A stretch of 64,000 bases of DNA from Teichococcus wenyumeiae (GCF_003696345.1 NZ_RFLX01000003.1:338240-402239); one strand, 5' to 3'; shown: positions 41,823 to 52,200, counted from the first letter of the stretch. Numbers and translations: made by a program. The notes: a model not told the origin generated them from the sequence alone.

Positions 41823-42269
41823 TCAGCCCCGGCGCTGCTCATCCAGGCGGCGCCGGCCTTCCGCGATCACCCGCAGCGCCTCAGACCAGAGCCCCAGCCC
41901 TGGTAACTCGGCAGGGGAGAACCAGCGCGCTTCCGTCACGTCGTCGCCCGCCACGGGTTCGCCCGAGATCCACTCACCCGCGAAGTCGATGATGGTGTAG
42001 TGGAAGCGGGTGCGCCCCGCCGCGTCGCTGTCCAGCGCATCCACCACCCCGGCCAGGACCAGCGGGCCGACCTCGATGCCGGCTTCCTCCCGCAGCTCGC
42101 GCCGGGCGGTGTCCTCCGCTGGCTCGCCCAGCGCCTGGGCGCCGCCGGGCACGGACCATTCACCCATGCGCGGGGGCTTGCCCCGGCGCACCAGCAGGAC
42201 ATCCTCGCCCCGGAAGGCGACGAGGCCGATGCCGATCCAGGGGCGGTCGGGATATTCGCGGCTGCTCAT
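41823..42269 (-). CDS. Nudix hydrolase, last gene of the Gld-like ABC operon
   Basis: 148 residues from the ATG at 42269, which overlaps the stop of the DUF4340 gene (ATGA). The Nudix box is complete in the stretch GGAQALGEPAEDTARRELRE followed by EAGIEVG. The N-terminal IGIGLVAFRGEDVLLVRRGKPP resembles ADP-ribose pyrophosphatase-like or MutT-like members. No specific substrate motif stands out. Co-transcription with an ABC exporter is likely from the overlap, but a shared function is not obvious. Confidence 0.88.
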   Translation of the reverse strand: MSSREYPDRPWIGIGLVAFRGEDVLLVRRGKPPRMGEWSVPGGAQALGEPAEDTARRELREEAGIEVGPLVLAGVVDALDSDAAGRTRFHYTIIDFAGEWISGEPVAGDDVTEARWFSPAELPGLGLWSEALRVIAEGRRRLDEQRRG

Positions 42270-43309
42270 CTCGCCGGCGCCGCCGGCGTGGCGGCGGGCG
42301 CGGGCGCCTCGGCTTTCTGCATGTCCTGCAGCCGTGGCAGCAGTGCCTTGGCCTTCCATTCCGCCACCCTGTAGGCCCAGCCGCGCCAGCGGGCATTCAG
42401 CCGCGCCGCCTCGTCGTCCCCGGCGGCGGCGAGGCGAATCCAGATGGTCTCGCCATCCTGGTGGCCGGAGGCGGTGATCGTCAGGTTGTCCGTCAGCGTG
42501 AAGCGCGTCTCGCCAAGCGGCTGGCCCGGTGCGGCGGCCTCCTTGCGCACTTCCGTCAGTGTCAGGAACTCGAAGGCCCGGCCGACCTCATCGACATTGC
42601 CCTCCTCCAGCGGCGGTGTCTGCGCCGGGGTGGTCACGGTCAGGACGCCGTCGGGCCCTTCGCCGCGCGTCAGCACCAGCGGCGGCTCGCCCAGGCGGGT
42701 AGCCTCCACCTTCAGCACGCGTTCCCGCGCGATATTGGCGAGGTCGCGATCGATCCAGAGCTGTGGGTCGGCATCGAGTGGCAGGCGGCCTTCCGCCAGC
42801 CAGGCCTGGGTTTCGGCCGGGCGGCGGACATAGACGCTTTCCGGCACGCCGCCCTGCGTGCGCATGCGGCGGCGGCCCACCACCAGTTCCGCGATTGGGT
42901 CTCCCTTGCCGTCCAGCACCCGCAGCAGGGCGGCGCTGCCATTGGCGGCGGCGGGGTCTTCCAGGCCCAGCCGGTCCAGCATGGCGGCATCATTGGTGCG
43001 GCGCTCGGTCAGGCGCAGCTCCGTCAGGCCCACCAGCAATTCGCGCACCTTCTCAGGCCGCACCGGGTAGTCCTGCATGTCCGGCAGCACCCAGGATTCC
43101 GCATCGCGCTTTGCGACAGCAACGGACTTGCCGCCCTGGCGCACTTCGATGCGCGCGGCGCCCGTCAGCCGGCCGGCGAGGTTCTGGAACATAAGCGGAG
43201 CGCTGCTGCTCTCGGGCGGCGTGCCGGGGCCCCGGGGGCCGAGCACGATGGCAGCGGCGGCGGCCACCACGGCGGTGCCGCCGAGCAGGAGCAGGGGACG
43301 ACGTTTCAT
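42266..43309 (-). CDS. DUF4340 domain protein of a Gld-like ABC locus
   Basis: 347 residues. It begins with an uncleaved or signal-type hydrophobic segment (RRPLLLLGGTAVVAAAAAIVLG), then a periplasmic domain with DUF4340 features (WVLPDMQDYPVRPEKVRELLVGLTEL, LGLEDPAAANG, DADPQLWIDRDL). Such proteins accompany GldG-like subunits in an ABC system of unknown cargo in many proteobacteria. It starts 13 bp after the GldG-like gene and overlaps the Nudix gene. Confidence 0.85.
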   Translation of the reverse strand: MKRRPLLLLGGTAVVAAAAAIVLGPRGPGTPPESSSAPLMFQNLAGRLTGAARIEVRQGGKSVAVAKRDAESWVLPDMQDYPVRPEKVRELLVGLTELRLTERRTNDAAMLDRLGLEDPAAANGSAALLRVLDGKGDPIAELVVGRRRMRTQGGVPESVYVRRPAETQAWLAEGRLPLDADPQLWIDRDLANIARERVLKVEATRLGEPPLVLTRGEGPDGVLTVTTPAQTPPLEEGNVDEVGRAFEFLTLTEVRKEAAAPGQPLGETRFTLTDNLTITASGHQDGETIWIRLAAAGDDEAARLNARWRGWAYRVAEWKAKALLPRLQDMQKAEAPAPAATPAAPAR

Positions 43310-43322
43310 GGGTGGTCCTCCC

Positions 43323-45275
43323 TCACGCCCGCGCCGCGCTGCGGCGGCGCAGCCGGACCAGCGCGAGACCGATGGCGAAGAGCGTCAACAAGGCCGGCAC
43401 CAGCGCGATGTTCAGGATGCGCAGCGTCGTCTCCAGCCGCTCGATATCGCGGCGCAGTTCCAACTGCACATTGCGAAGCTGGCTGCGCGTGGAAACGATC
43501 TCGGCCCGCGCACGGTCAATCTCGGCCCGCTGCTCCGGCGTGATGACGGCGTTCTGCGCCTGATTACGGTCGCCAGTGCCGGGCGTGCCCTGGCGCAGCT
43601 CGCGCAGCCGGCGCTCCGTGGCTTCCAGGCGCTGCGTCAGGGTCTGCTCGGTCTGGCGGTAGCGGGCCTCCGCGTTGCGGCGGATATCGTCCACCACGCC
43701 GAAGGGCCGCAGGGATTCGCCGCGCGAACGCAGCCCGATCAGCGCATCGCCACCCGCCAGGGTATCGGCAAGGTTGGAGATCAGCGCGCCATTGTCGCTA
43801 AACGGCGTGGCGACCTGCTGGCCGAAGAAATCCTGGGTACGCACCCAGAAACGGTCTTCCAACAGGTCGCTGTCATTGGCGACGACAAGATTGGCCGGGC
43901 CATCGCTGCGCGCCCGGTGGGCGGGGAAGTCGGCGGGACGGGCGGCGCCCTCAGGCGGCGCGGGCGGGCCGTCGGGGAAGGCGGTGTCCAGGATGCCGCG
44001 CGCGCGGGCCATCAGCACATGCCGCTGCCCGCCGGCCTTGAAGCCGGCCAGGATCTGCGACGGGTTCGGGTTCTCCTTGACGGCCTTGGCGTCGATCAGC
44101 ATCGCATCGGGGCCGCTGGTCAGCAGCGGCGTCATCTCGATGCCAGCGCCCTGCTTCTTCAGCACCTCGCCGGCCGAGGCGAAGGTGACCTGCTGCAGGT
44201 CCGCCGTCGCCACGTCGGAATGGTTGAGCGAATCCCCGGTGACATTGAACCAGGCGAGGTAATCCACCGCCTGCACCCGGTCGGTCGGCGCCGCGCGCAC
44301 CCGCCAGGCGCCGCGCAGGTCCAGCACGACCTTGTCCGTCGGCGTCTCGATGCCCCAGGCATTCAGCAGGCGGTCGAGGTTGGAGGAGGTATTGGAGGGC
44401 GGCTGGCCATTGGGGCCGGGGCGGCTGCCCTGGCCCTCGCTATGCGGGTCGGTCAGCACGAAGAGCTTGCCGCCGCGCATCACGAACTGGTCGATGGCGT
44501 AGAGGGTGGCGTCGGAAAGCCCCTGCGGCTGCGCCACCATCAGCACCTGGATGTCCGGGTCGATCACCTGGGCGTCGCTGGCCACGTCCTTCACCGTGAA
44601 GAACTGGCGCAACTGGTTGGCCACCGCATAGGGCTGCCCGCCGCCGGGCAGGCGCATCATCATGGCGCGCGGGTCGCCGTTCAGCGGCAGGGCGGAGAGC
44701 ATGCCCATGACCGGCCGCTTCGGGCTGGAAAGGTCATAGACCAGTCGCGTCAGGTCGTATTCCAGGAAGCGCTCACGGTCCGGCTGGATGAAGGGCAGCA
44801 CCCGCTCGTCATCCAGCAGGTTGGTGCCGGCCAGGCCGAAATAGACCTGCTCCCCGGACTGGTCGATCGGCACGCCCTGGATGCCATAGGCGAGGGCGCG
44901 GTCCTCGGTTTCGCTGAAGGGTTCCGGGTCCAGGTATTCCAGCTTCACCTTGCCGTCGGACAGGGCGGCGTATTCCTCCAGCATCTCCCGCACGCGGTCG
45001 GCATAGGCGCCATAGACCGGCACCTGGCTGCCCAGGCTGCGCGTGTAGAAAAGCCGCAGGGTGATGGGGTCCTTCAACCCCGCCAGAACCTGCTTCGTGC
45101 CTTCCGAGAGGGTGTAGAGGCGCTGTTCCGTCAGATCGAGCCGGGCATTCGGCAGCAGCCGTTCCGCCAGCACATTGACGCTGACGGCCAGGACGGCGGC
45201 GGCCGCCAGCCCTCCGGCCGAGGTCAGCAGGCGGCGGGAGCCGGGGCGGGCGGCGGTATGGGTGGTCGCACTCAT
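43323..45275 (-). CDS. GldG-like ABC system auxiliary protein
   Basis: 650 residues. It has a membrane helix near each end: about 14-38 (LLTSAGGLAAAAVLAVSVNVLA) and about 620-642 (ILNIALVPALLTLFAIGLALV). The long external part includes LDLTEQRLYTLSEGTKQVLAGL and VMRGGKLFVLTDPHSE, which are hallmarks of the GldG/ABC_transp_aux family. A coiled-coil-like stretch rich in Arg, Glu and Gln precedes the last helix (about 540-610). Bacteroidetes GldG belongs to a gliding/secretion complex; in alphaproteobacteria the cargo is unknown. Confidence 0.88.
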   Translation of the reverse strand: MSATTHTAARPGSRRLLTSAGGLAAAAVLAVSVNVLAERLLPNARLDLTEQRLYTLSEGTKQVLAGLKDPITLRLFYTRSLGSQVPVYGAYADRVREMLEEYAALSDGKVKLEYLDPEPFSETEDRALAYGIQGVPIDQSGEQVYFGLAGTNLLDDERVLPFIQPDRERFLEYDLTRLVYDLSSPKRPVMGMLSALPLNGDPRAMMMRLPGGGQPYAVANQLRQFFTVKDVASDAQVIDPDIQVLMVAQPQGLSDATLYAIDQFVMRGGKLFVLTDPHSEGQGSRPGPNGQPPSNTSSNLDRLLNAWGIETPTDKVVLDLRGAWRVRAAPTDRVQAVDYLAWFNVTGDSLNHSDVATADLQQVTFASAGEVLKKQGAGIEMTPLLTSGPDAMLIDAKAVKENPNPSQILAGFKAGGQRHVLMARARGILDTAFPDGPPAPPEGAARPADFPAHRARSDGPANLVVANDSDLLEDRFWVRTQDFFGQQVATPFSDNGALISNLADTLAGGDALIGLRSRGESLRPFGVVDDIRRNAEARYRQTEQTLTQRLEATERRLRELRQGTPGTGDRNQAQNAVITPEQRAEIDRARAEIVSTRSQLRNVQLELRRDIERLETTLRILNIALVPALLTLFAIGLALVRLRRRSAARA

Positions 45276-45279
45276 GGCC

Positions 45280-46014
45280 TCAATCCGCCTTGCGATGGTC
45301 GACGATCACGGCATTGGCGAAGAGCCAGAAGCCGATGAAGCTGGCGAAGAACACCAGATCCGGCACCGAGACGATGCCGCGCGAGAAGCCGCCCAGCCGG
45401 TCGTTGATGGAAAGGCCGCGCGCGATCTCCGCCAGCACCGGCATGCGGACGGACAGGAACTCCGTCACCACCGGGCTGCCGGCGGCGGTGAAGAGGAAGC
45501 AGATGGCGACGGTGAGAACGAAGGCGATGACCTGGTTCTTCGTCAGGGCCGAGATCGCCGCACCCACTGCCAGGAAGGCGCCGGCCACCAGCAGGCAGCC
45601 CACATAGCCGGCGGCGATGACGCCGTTGTCCGGCTTGCCGAGGTAGTTGACCGTGATCACCAGCGGAAAGGTCAGCAGCAGCGCGATGGCGCAGAAGGCC
45701 CAGGCCGCCAGGAACTTGCCCAGCACGGCCTGCCACTGCGCCAGCGGCAGGGTCAGCAGCAATTCGATGGTGCCGAGGCGCCGTTCCTCCGCCCAGAGGC
45801 GCATGGTGATGGCCGGCACCAGGAACAGGAAGAGCCAGGGCACGAAGCCGAAGAAGGGCGAGAGATCCGCCGTACCGCGCGCGAAGAAATTGCCGAGCGT
45901 GAAGGTCAGCGCGCCGGACATCACCAGGAAGATGACGATGAAGACATAGGCGACGGGCGTGGCGAAATAGCCCGCCAGCTCGCGCCGGGCGACGGTGAGG
46001 GTAGCGCCCATCAC
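45280..46014 (-). CDS. ABC-2 type permease (GldF-like)
   Basis: 244 residues with six membrane helices, starting MGATLTVARRELAGYFATPVAYVFIVIFLVMSG, a signature of ABC-2 permeases of the Gld/Nos type. PFFGFVPWLFLFLVPAITMRLWAEE is the conserved cytosolic-coupling region. It overlaps the ATPase gene by 4 bp upstream and lies 4 bp before the GldG-like gene. Confidence 0.9.
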   Translation of the reverse strand: MMGATLTVARRELAGYFATPVAYVFIVIFLVMSGALTFTLGNFFARGTADLSPFFGFVPWLFLFLVPAITMRLWAEERRLGTIELLLTLPLAQWQAVLGKFLAAWAFCAIALLLTFPLVITVNYLGKPDNGVIAAGYVGCLLVAGAFLAVGAAISALTKNQVIAFVLTVAICFLFTAAGSPVVTEFLSVRMPVLAEIARGLSINDRLGGFSRGIVSVPDLVFFASFIGFWLFANAVIVDHRKAD

Positions 46015-46757
46015 GCCTTCTCCTTCGGCATGGTCAGGTCGCGGAAGACGGCATCGAGCGAGGGGCCGCGATGCGCCAGTTCCGCCGGCGTCGCATCGGC
46101 CAGCACGGTGCCGCGCGCAATGATGATGGCGCGGGTGCAGATGGCTGAGACTTCCTCCAGCAGATGCGTCGAGATGATGATGGCCTTCTCCGGCGCCATC
46201 TGCTTGATCAGCCTGCGGACCTCGTGCTTCTGGTTGGGGTCGAGGCCATCCGTGGGTTCATCCAGCACCAGCACTGGCGGATCGTGCAGCAGCGACTGCG
46301 CCAGGCCGACGCGGCGTTTGAAGCCCTTGGACAGTGTCTCGATGGGCTGGAGGCGGACACCTTCCAGCGTCGTCAGCCCCATGGCATGGGCCACGCGGTC
46401 GCGCATCTCGCTGCCGCGATAGCCGCGCAGGCGCGCGGTGAAGGCCAGGAAAGCTTCCACCGTCATCTCGGGATAGGTGGGCGCGCCTTCCGGCAGGTAT
46501 CCCAGGTGGCGCTTGGCGGCGACCGGGTTGTCCACCACATCCTCGCCGCAGATGCGGGCGGTGCCGCTGCTGGGGGTCACGAAGCCGGCCAGCATCTTCA
46601 TCGTGGTGGATTTGCCGGCGCCATTGGGGCCGAGGAAGCCCAATACCTCGCCCTTGGCGACCCGGAAGGATACGTCGTCCACGGCCGTGAAGGCGCCGAA
46701 GCGTTTGCTGAGGCGGTCGATCTCGATCAAGTCAGGCAAGCCGCGAAACCCCTGCAC
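46011..46757 (-). CDS. ABC transporter ATPase (GldA-like)
   Basis: 248 residues. Walker A is FLGPNGAGKSTTMKML, the signature is TLSKGFKRRVGLAQSLLHDP, Walker B is VLVLDEPTDGLDPNQ and the switch His is in IISTHLLEE. The start is uncertain: GTG at 46757 is used, but TTG codons a few residues later (before LIEIDRLSKRF) are also possible. It is first gene of a five-gene operon (ATPase, permease, GldG-like, DUF4340, Nudix). Confidence 0.92.
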   Translation of the reverse strand: MQGFRGLPDLIEIDRLSKRFGAFTAVDDVSFRVAKGEVLGFLGPNGAGKSTTMKMLAGFVTPSSGTARICGEDVVDNPVAAKRHLGYLPEGAPTYPEMTVEAFLAFTARLRGYRGSEMRDRVAHAMGLTTLEGVRLQPIETLSKGFKRRVGLAQSLLHDPPVLVLDEPTDGLDPNQKHEVRRLIKQMAPEKAIIISTHLLEEVSAICTRAIIIARGTVLADATPAELAHRGPSLDAVFRDLTMPKEKA

Positions 46758-46759
46758 AG

Positions 46760-46795
46760 AAAAAAGGCGCCCGGCGGGTTTATACCGGGGCAGGG
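46760..46795 (-). terminator. Possible terminator after recG
   Basis: On the minus strand, a GC-rich imperfect hairpin (GCCCCGG with CCGGGCGC) is followed by six T. It lies between the recG stop and the ABC ATPase start, so the ABC operon would need its own promoter in a very short space. Confidence 0.4.
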
Positions 46796-46828
46796 CCTTT
46801 GCAACCCCCAGGCTGGTATCGAAGCGTC

Positions 46829-48907
46829 TCAGCCGGCGGCGAGCGGCGCCAGGGTCAGGTCATGGCCGAAGATCTGCAGCAGCAATCTCGCCGCCTGCCC
46901 GCGCGGCGAGGACAGGCCCGGGTCCTTCTGCAGCAGCAGCTCGGCATCCTTGTGCGCCATCTTGATCAGCCCGCCATGGCGCTGCGGGTCCACCAGCCGC
47001 CGGCCGATATGCCCGGCCTGCCGCACCCCCAGCGCATCGCCGCCGCCGCGATATTCCAGGTCCGCATCGGCGATGACGAAGCCGTCCTCGGTGTCCCGCA
47101 ACACCGCCAGGCGGCGCTGCTCGGATTCGTTGAGTTCGGCGGAAGGCAGCAGCAGGCAGAAGGATTGTGCCGAGCCGCGCCCGACGCGCCCGCGCAACTG
47201 GTGCAGGGCGGCCAGGCCGAAGCGCTCGGCCTGCTCGATGATCATGATGGTGGCCTCGGGCACATCGACGCCGACCTCCACCACCGTGGTGGCCACCAGA
47301 AGCTGGGCGCGGCCGGCGGCGAAGTCCTGCAACGCGGCTTCCCGCACATCGAGCTTCTGGGCGCCATGGGCCAGCCGCACCTTGTCGCCGAAGATGGCGG
47401 CGAGTTCGGTGAAGGTGGTCTCGGCCGCGACATTGTCGTGGCGCTCGCCTTCCTCCACGGCACGCACGACCCAGTAGGCCCGGTGGCCCTGGGCGAAGGC
47501 GGCGCGCAGCCGGGCCGTGAGTTCTTCCCGCCGGTCGCGGCTGATGATGCGGGTAACGATGGGCTGCCGCCCGGCCGGGCGGCTGGCGAGGCGGCTGGTG
47601 GCCATCTCGCCCCACTGGGTCAGCAGCAGGGTGCGCGGGATGGGCGTGGCCGTCATCACCAGCACGTCGGTGGTGCCTTTCTCCGTCAGCGCCAGCCGCT
47701 GGGAGACGCCGAAGCGGTGCTGCTCGTCCACCACCACGAGGCCGAGGTCCTGGAAGACCACGCCTTCCTCGATCAGCGCATGGGTGCCGACCACAAGCGG
47801 GATCGAGCCATCCGCCAGCCCGGCCAGCACCCGCTTGCGCTCCTTGCCCTTCACCGATCCCGCCAGCAGCACGCATTCCACGCCCGCCGCGCCCGCCAGC
47901 TTCTGGAAGGTGCGCAGGTGCTGGCGGGCCAGCAACTCGGTGGGCGCCATCAGGGCCGCCTGGGTGCCGGCCTCCACGGCACGCAGCATGGCCAGCAACG
48001 CCACCAGGGTCTTGCCGGCGCCGACATCGCCCTGCAGCAACCGCAGCATGCGGGTGGGAGCGGCGAGGTCCGCGTCGATCTCCGCCAGGGCGCTGACCTG
48101 CGCCGGGGTGGGCGGGAAGCCGAAGGCGGCCAGGGCTGCCTGCCGCAGATGGCCATCCCCCACCAGGCGGCGGCCCGGGCGGCGCATCACTGTCCGCCGC
48201 ACCAAGCCGATGGCGATCTGCCCCGCCAGCAGTTCGTCATAGGCCAGGCGGTCGCGCGGGGTGTCCTCGGGAGGTTCGCTGGGGGCCTGGAGCAGGCACA
48301 GGGCCTCGTCGAAGCTGGGCCAGCGGCGGCGGTCCATCAAGGCGCCGCCATGCCATTCCGGCAGCACGGGCAGGCTGCCCAGTGCCGCCGTCATGCCCTT
48401 GGCGACATCCTTCTGGCCCAGCCCTTTCACCAGCGGCCAGACCGGCTGCACCCCGGGGATGACATCGGGCGGGCTGATGTAGTCCGGCGCGTCCATCTGC
48501 CAGCGGTCCCGGAACAGCTTCATCTTGCCCGAGACGCGCCGCTCGGCGCCCTCCGGGAAGTGCCGCTCCAGCCAGGCACCCAGCCAGCGCTGCCGGCCGA
48601 AATAGATCAGGTCCAGCGCGCCCGCAGGGGATTCGCATTGCACCACCCAGGGCTGGGACGGCCCACGCGGGGGGCAGACGCGATGCGCGCGCACGGGGAG
48701 GGTGGCGACCTCGCCCTCGCGCGGGTTAGAATTGCGCCTGTCCTGATAGCGTTCCGGTAAATGGAACAGCAGGTCGATCACGCGCCCGCCTTCCACCGCC
48801 TGGGCGAGGCGCTTCACCTTTTCCTCGGGCAGCGGCAGGCTGGACAGCGGCGCGAAAAGCGCCATGTTCTGATCTTGTTCCGCCGCTTGGGCTGACACGA
48901 TTCCCAT
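46829..48907 (-). CDS. recG: ATP-dependent DNA helicase RecG
   Basis: 692 residues. RecG remodels stalled replication forks and branched DNA. The N-terminal wedge domain is present (about 60-160), then helicase motifs GDVGAGKTLVALLAML (Walker A), VDEQHRFGV (DExH), MTATPIPRTL and QLRGRVGRG. The start at ATG 48907 has GAGGG upstream and encodes MGIVSAQAAEQ; an ATG at 48865 (MALFAPLSS) is an alternative. A GTTC-N7-GTTC sequence lies between these two start codons. Confidence 0.95.
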   Translation of the reverse strand: MGIVSAQAAEQDQNMALFAPLSSLPLPEEKVKRLAQAVEGGRVIDLLFHLPERYQDRRNSNPREGEVATLPVRAHRVCPPRGPSQPWVVQCESPAGALDLIYFGRQRWLGAWLERHFPEGAERRVSGKMKLFRDRWQMDAPDYISPPDVIPGVQPVWPLVKGLGQKDVAKGMTAALGSLPVLPEWHGGALMDRRRWPSFDEALCLLQAPSEPPEDTPRDRLAYDELLAGQIAIGLVRRTVMRRPGRRLVGDGHLRQAALAAFGFPPTPAQVSALAEIDADLAAPTRMLRLLQGDVGAGKTLVALLAMLRAVEAGTQAALMAPTELLARQHLRTFQKLAGAAGVECVLLAGSVKGKERKRVLAGLADGSIPLVVGTHALIEEGVVFQDLGLVVVDEQHRFGVSQRLALTEKGTTDVLVMTATPIPRTLLLTQWGEMATSRLASRPAGRQPIVTRIISRDRREELTARLRAAFAQGHRAYWVVRAVEEGERHDNVAAETTFTELAAIFGDKVRLAHGAQKLDVREAALQDFAAGRAQLLVATTVVEVGVDVPEATIMIIEQAERFGLAALHQLRGRVGRGSAQSFCLLLPSAELNESEQRRLAVLRDTEDGFVIADADLEYRGGGDALGVRQAGHIGRRLVDPQRHGGLIKMAHKDAELLLQKDPGLSSPRGQAARLLLQIFGHDLTLAPLAAG
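48866..48880. promoter_or_regulatory. LexA-box-like sequence at the recG start
   Basis: GTTC-TGATCTT-GTTC fits the alphaproteobacterial LexA consensus. It falls inside the first codons of recG if the upstream start is used, or directly before the start if the internal ATG is used, and 62 bp from the divergent sdhE. About two such matches are expected by chance in 64 kb, so support is weak. Confidence 0.35.
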
Positions 48908-48941
48908 CGCCCTCTATATGCCAGCCTCAAGAGGCGCCGAC

Positions 48942-49256
48942 ATGTCCGAACCAGATAATTCCTCCACCGAACTTTCCCCACGCCGCAGGCGGCTGTTCTT
49001 CCGCGCGCATCACCGCGGCACCAAGGAGGCCGACCTGATGATCGGCACCTTCGTGGCCAACAACATCGCCGCCTTCACCGAGGCGGAACTGGATGAACTG
49101 GAAGGCGTTCTGGACCTGTTGGATGTGGACCTGACCGAATGGCTCACCGGCCGCAGCCCCATTCCTGCGGAGGTCATGACGCCTATGCTGGCGCGAATGA
49201 AGGAAGAATGCTCCCGCCCCGGGGCTGGCGTGCCTGAGGCCGCGCGCCGCGCATGA
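48942..49256 (+). CDS. sdhE: Succinate dehydrogenase flavinylation factor SdhE
   Basis: 104 residues from the ATG at 48942. The RGxxE motif that is essential for attaching FAD to SdhA is seen in FRAHHRGTKEADLMIG (about residues 27-32). The helical bundle continues with FTEAELDELEGVLDLLDVDL. It overlaps mfd by 4 bp, an sdhE-mfd linkage that is common in alphaproteobacteria. It diverges from recG. Confidence 0.93.
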   Translation: MSEPDNSSTELSPRRRRLFFRAHHRGTKEADLMIGTFVANNIAAFTEAELDELEGVLDLLDVDLTEWLTGRSPIPAEVMTPMLARMKEECSRPGAGVPEAARRA

Positions 49257-52200
49257 CGGCGCTGATCGTCCACGGCGCGCCGGAAGGCTTCGACGCCCTG
49301 TTGCTGGCCCGCCGCCGGGCGGAGGTGAAGGGCCATGTGCTGCACGTCTGCCGCGACGATGCCCGCATGGCCCGGATGCAGGAGGGGCTGGAATTCTTCG
49401 CCCCCGGCGTCGAGGTGCTGCGCTTCCCCGCCTGGGACAGCCTGCCTTACGACCGCGTTTCCCCGAACGGCGAGCTGGTGGCCGAGCGTGTCGCCACCCT
49501 GACGCGCCTGCTGGAACCGGGCAGCCGCCCGCGCATCGTGCTGACCACGGTGAATGCCCTGGTGCAGCGGGTGCCGCCGGCCGAGACCTTCGAAAACGCC
49601 ACGCTGCACCTGAAGAAGGGCGGGCGGATCGGGCCCGAGAAGCTGGCAGGCTTCCTGGAAGCCAATGGCTATGGTCGCGCCGCCACGGTGATGGAGCCGG
49701 GCGAGTATTCCGTGCGCGGCGGCATCGTGGACCTCTACCCGGCCGGGGAGCCGGAGCCGGTGCGGCTCGATCTCTTCGGCGACGAGATCGAGAGCCTGCG
49801 CCGCTTCTCGCCCGAAACCCAGCGCAGCGGGCAGGAGATCAAGGAACTCTGGCTGCGCCCGGTGGGCGAGGTCGTCCTCGACGACGCCTCCATCGCGCGC
49901 TTCCGCAGCGGCTATCGCGACCTCTTCGGCCCGGCGGCGGGGGATGACCCGCTCTACGTTTCCATCTCCGCCGGCCGGCGCCACCCGGGCATGGAGAATT
50001 GGGCCGGGCTATTCCACGAGCAGATGGCGACGCTGCTCGACTACATCCCCGGCGCTTCCGTCAGCCTCGACCATCAGGCCGAGGATGCGCTGGAAGCCCG
50101 GCTGGAGATGATCGAGGACCACTACCAGGCCCGCAAAGGCCCCGGGCGGGACGGAGAGGTGCCTTACCGCCCGGTGCCGCCGGGCCGGCTCTACCTCGAC
50201 CGGCGTGGCTGGGATGCCATGCTCTCCGGCGGGCCGCTGCTGCGCTTCGACCCTTTCCCCAAGGCGGATGGTGCCGAGGGTGTCGAGGCGGGCGGCCACC
50301 CCGGACGGCTTTATGCCGAGATCCGCACCTCCGGCGAGAATGTCTTCGCGGCTTATCGGGAACAAGCGGAATCCCAGACCAAGTCGGGCCTGCGCCCGGT
50401 GCTGGCGGCCTGGACCAAAGGCTCGCGGGAGCGGCTGGCCAATCTGCTGCGCGAGAACAAGGTACCCGCCCAGGCGGTGGACGACTGGGCCGCCGCCCGC
50501 AAGCTGCCGGCCGGCGTGGTGGCGCTGGCGGTCTATGGCGTGGAGCGCGGCTTCATCGGCCCGGCGGGCGAACCCGCGCTGGCGATTGCCCTGACCGGCG
50601 AGCAGGATCTGCTGGGCGAGCGCATCGCCCGCCCGCCGCGCCGCCGCAAGCGCGCTGACCAGTTCATCGCCGATGCCACCGAGATCGCGGAAGGCGATCT
50701 GGTGGTGCACCAGGACCATGGCATCGGGCGCTACGACGGGCTTTCCGCCATCGAGGTTTCCGGCGCGCCACATGACTGCCTGCGGCTGATCTACGATGGC
50801 GGGGACAAGCTGTTCCTGCCGGTCGAGAATATCGAGCTGCTCTCCCGCTTCGGCAGCGACAGTGCCGGCGTGGCACTGGACAAGCTGGGCGGGGCCTCCT
50901 GGCAGAACCGCAAGGCCAAGGCCAAGCAGCGTATCGCCGACATGGCCGGCCAGTTGATCCGCGTGGCGGCCGAGCGGCAGATGAAGGAAGCGCCGCTGGC
51001 CACGCCGCCGGAAGGTGCCTGGGACGAATTCTGCGCCCGCTTCCCCTTCGCCGAGACGGACGACCAGTTGCGCGCCATCGGCGACGTGCTGGAAGACCTC
51101 GCCTCCGGCCGTCCGATGGACCGCTTGATCTGCGGCGATGTCGGCTTCGGCAAGACCGAGGTGGCGCTGCGCGCCGCCTTCGTGGTCGCCATGACGGGCG
51201 CGCAGGTGGCGGTGGTGGTGCCGACCACGCTGCTGTCCCGCCAGCACTTCCGCACCTTCTCCGCCCGCTTCGCGGGGCTGCCGATCAAGGTGGCGCAGCT
51301 TTCGCGCATGGTGACGGCCAAGGAAGCGCAGCAGGTGAAGGCGGGGCTGGCGGATGGCTCCATCAACATCGTTGTCGGCACCCATGCGCTGCTGGCCAAG
51401 GGCATCGAATTCGCCGACCTCGGCATGGTGATCGTGGACGAGGAGCAGCATTTCGGCGTCTCCCACAAGGAGCGCCTGAAGTCGCTGAAGGCCGATGTCC
51501 ATGTGCTGACGCTGACGGCGACCCCCATTCCGCGCACCCTGCAACTGGCCCTGACCGGCGTGCGCGAGATGAGCGTGATCGCCACCCCGCCGGTGGACCG
51601 GCTGGCGGTGCGCACCTTCATCATGCCCTTCGATGCCGTGGTGGCGCGCGAGGCGATCCAGCGCGAGCGCTTCCGTGGCGGCCAGATCTTCTGCGTGGTG
51701 CCGCGGCTGGAGGACCTGCCGAAGATGGCCTCCCGCCTGGCCGAGATCGTGCCGGAGGCGCGGACGGTGCAGGCCCATGGCCGCCTCTCACCCACCGAGC
51801 TGGAGCGGGTGATGACCGAGTTCGGCGACGGCAAATACGACATCCTGCTGGCGACCAATATCGTCGAGAGCGGGCTGGACATGCCGGCGGTGAATACGCT
51901 GATCATCTATCGCGCCGATATGTTTGGCCTCGCGCAGCTCTACCAGCTTCGCGGGCGCGTCGGGCGCGGCAAGCAGCGTGGCTATGCCTATCTCACCTGG
52001 CCAGCCACCCAGCGCCTGTCCATCGCGGCCGAGAAGCGGCTGGCGGTGATGCAGACGCTAGACAACCTGGGCGCCGGCTTCACCCTGGCCAGCCATGACC
52101 TGGACATCCGCGGTGCCGGCAACCTGCTGGGCGACGAGCAGTCCGGCCATGTGCGCGAGGTGGGCATCGAGCTGTACCAGCAGATGCTGGAGGACGCCGT

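Noticed and set aside
43077..45338. 753-codon plus-strand open frame
   Set aside because: Antisense to the GldG-like gene. The composition is typical of a GC shadow and there is no ribosome site.
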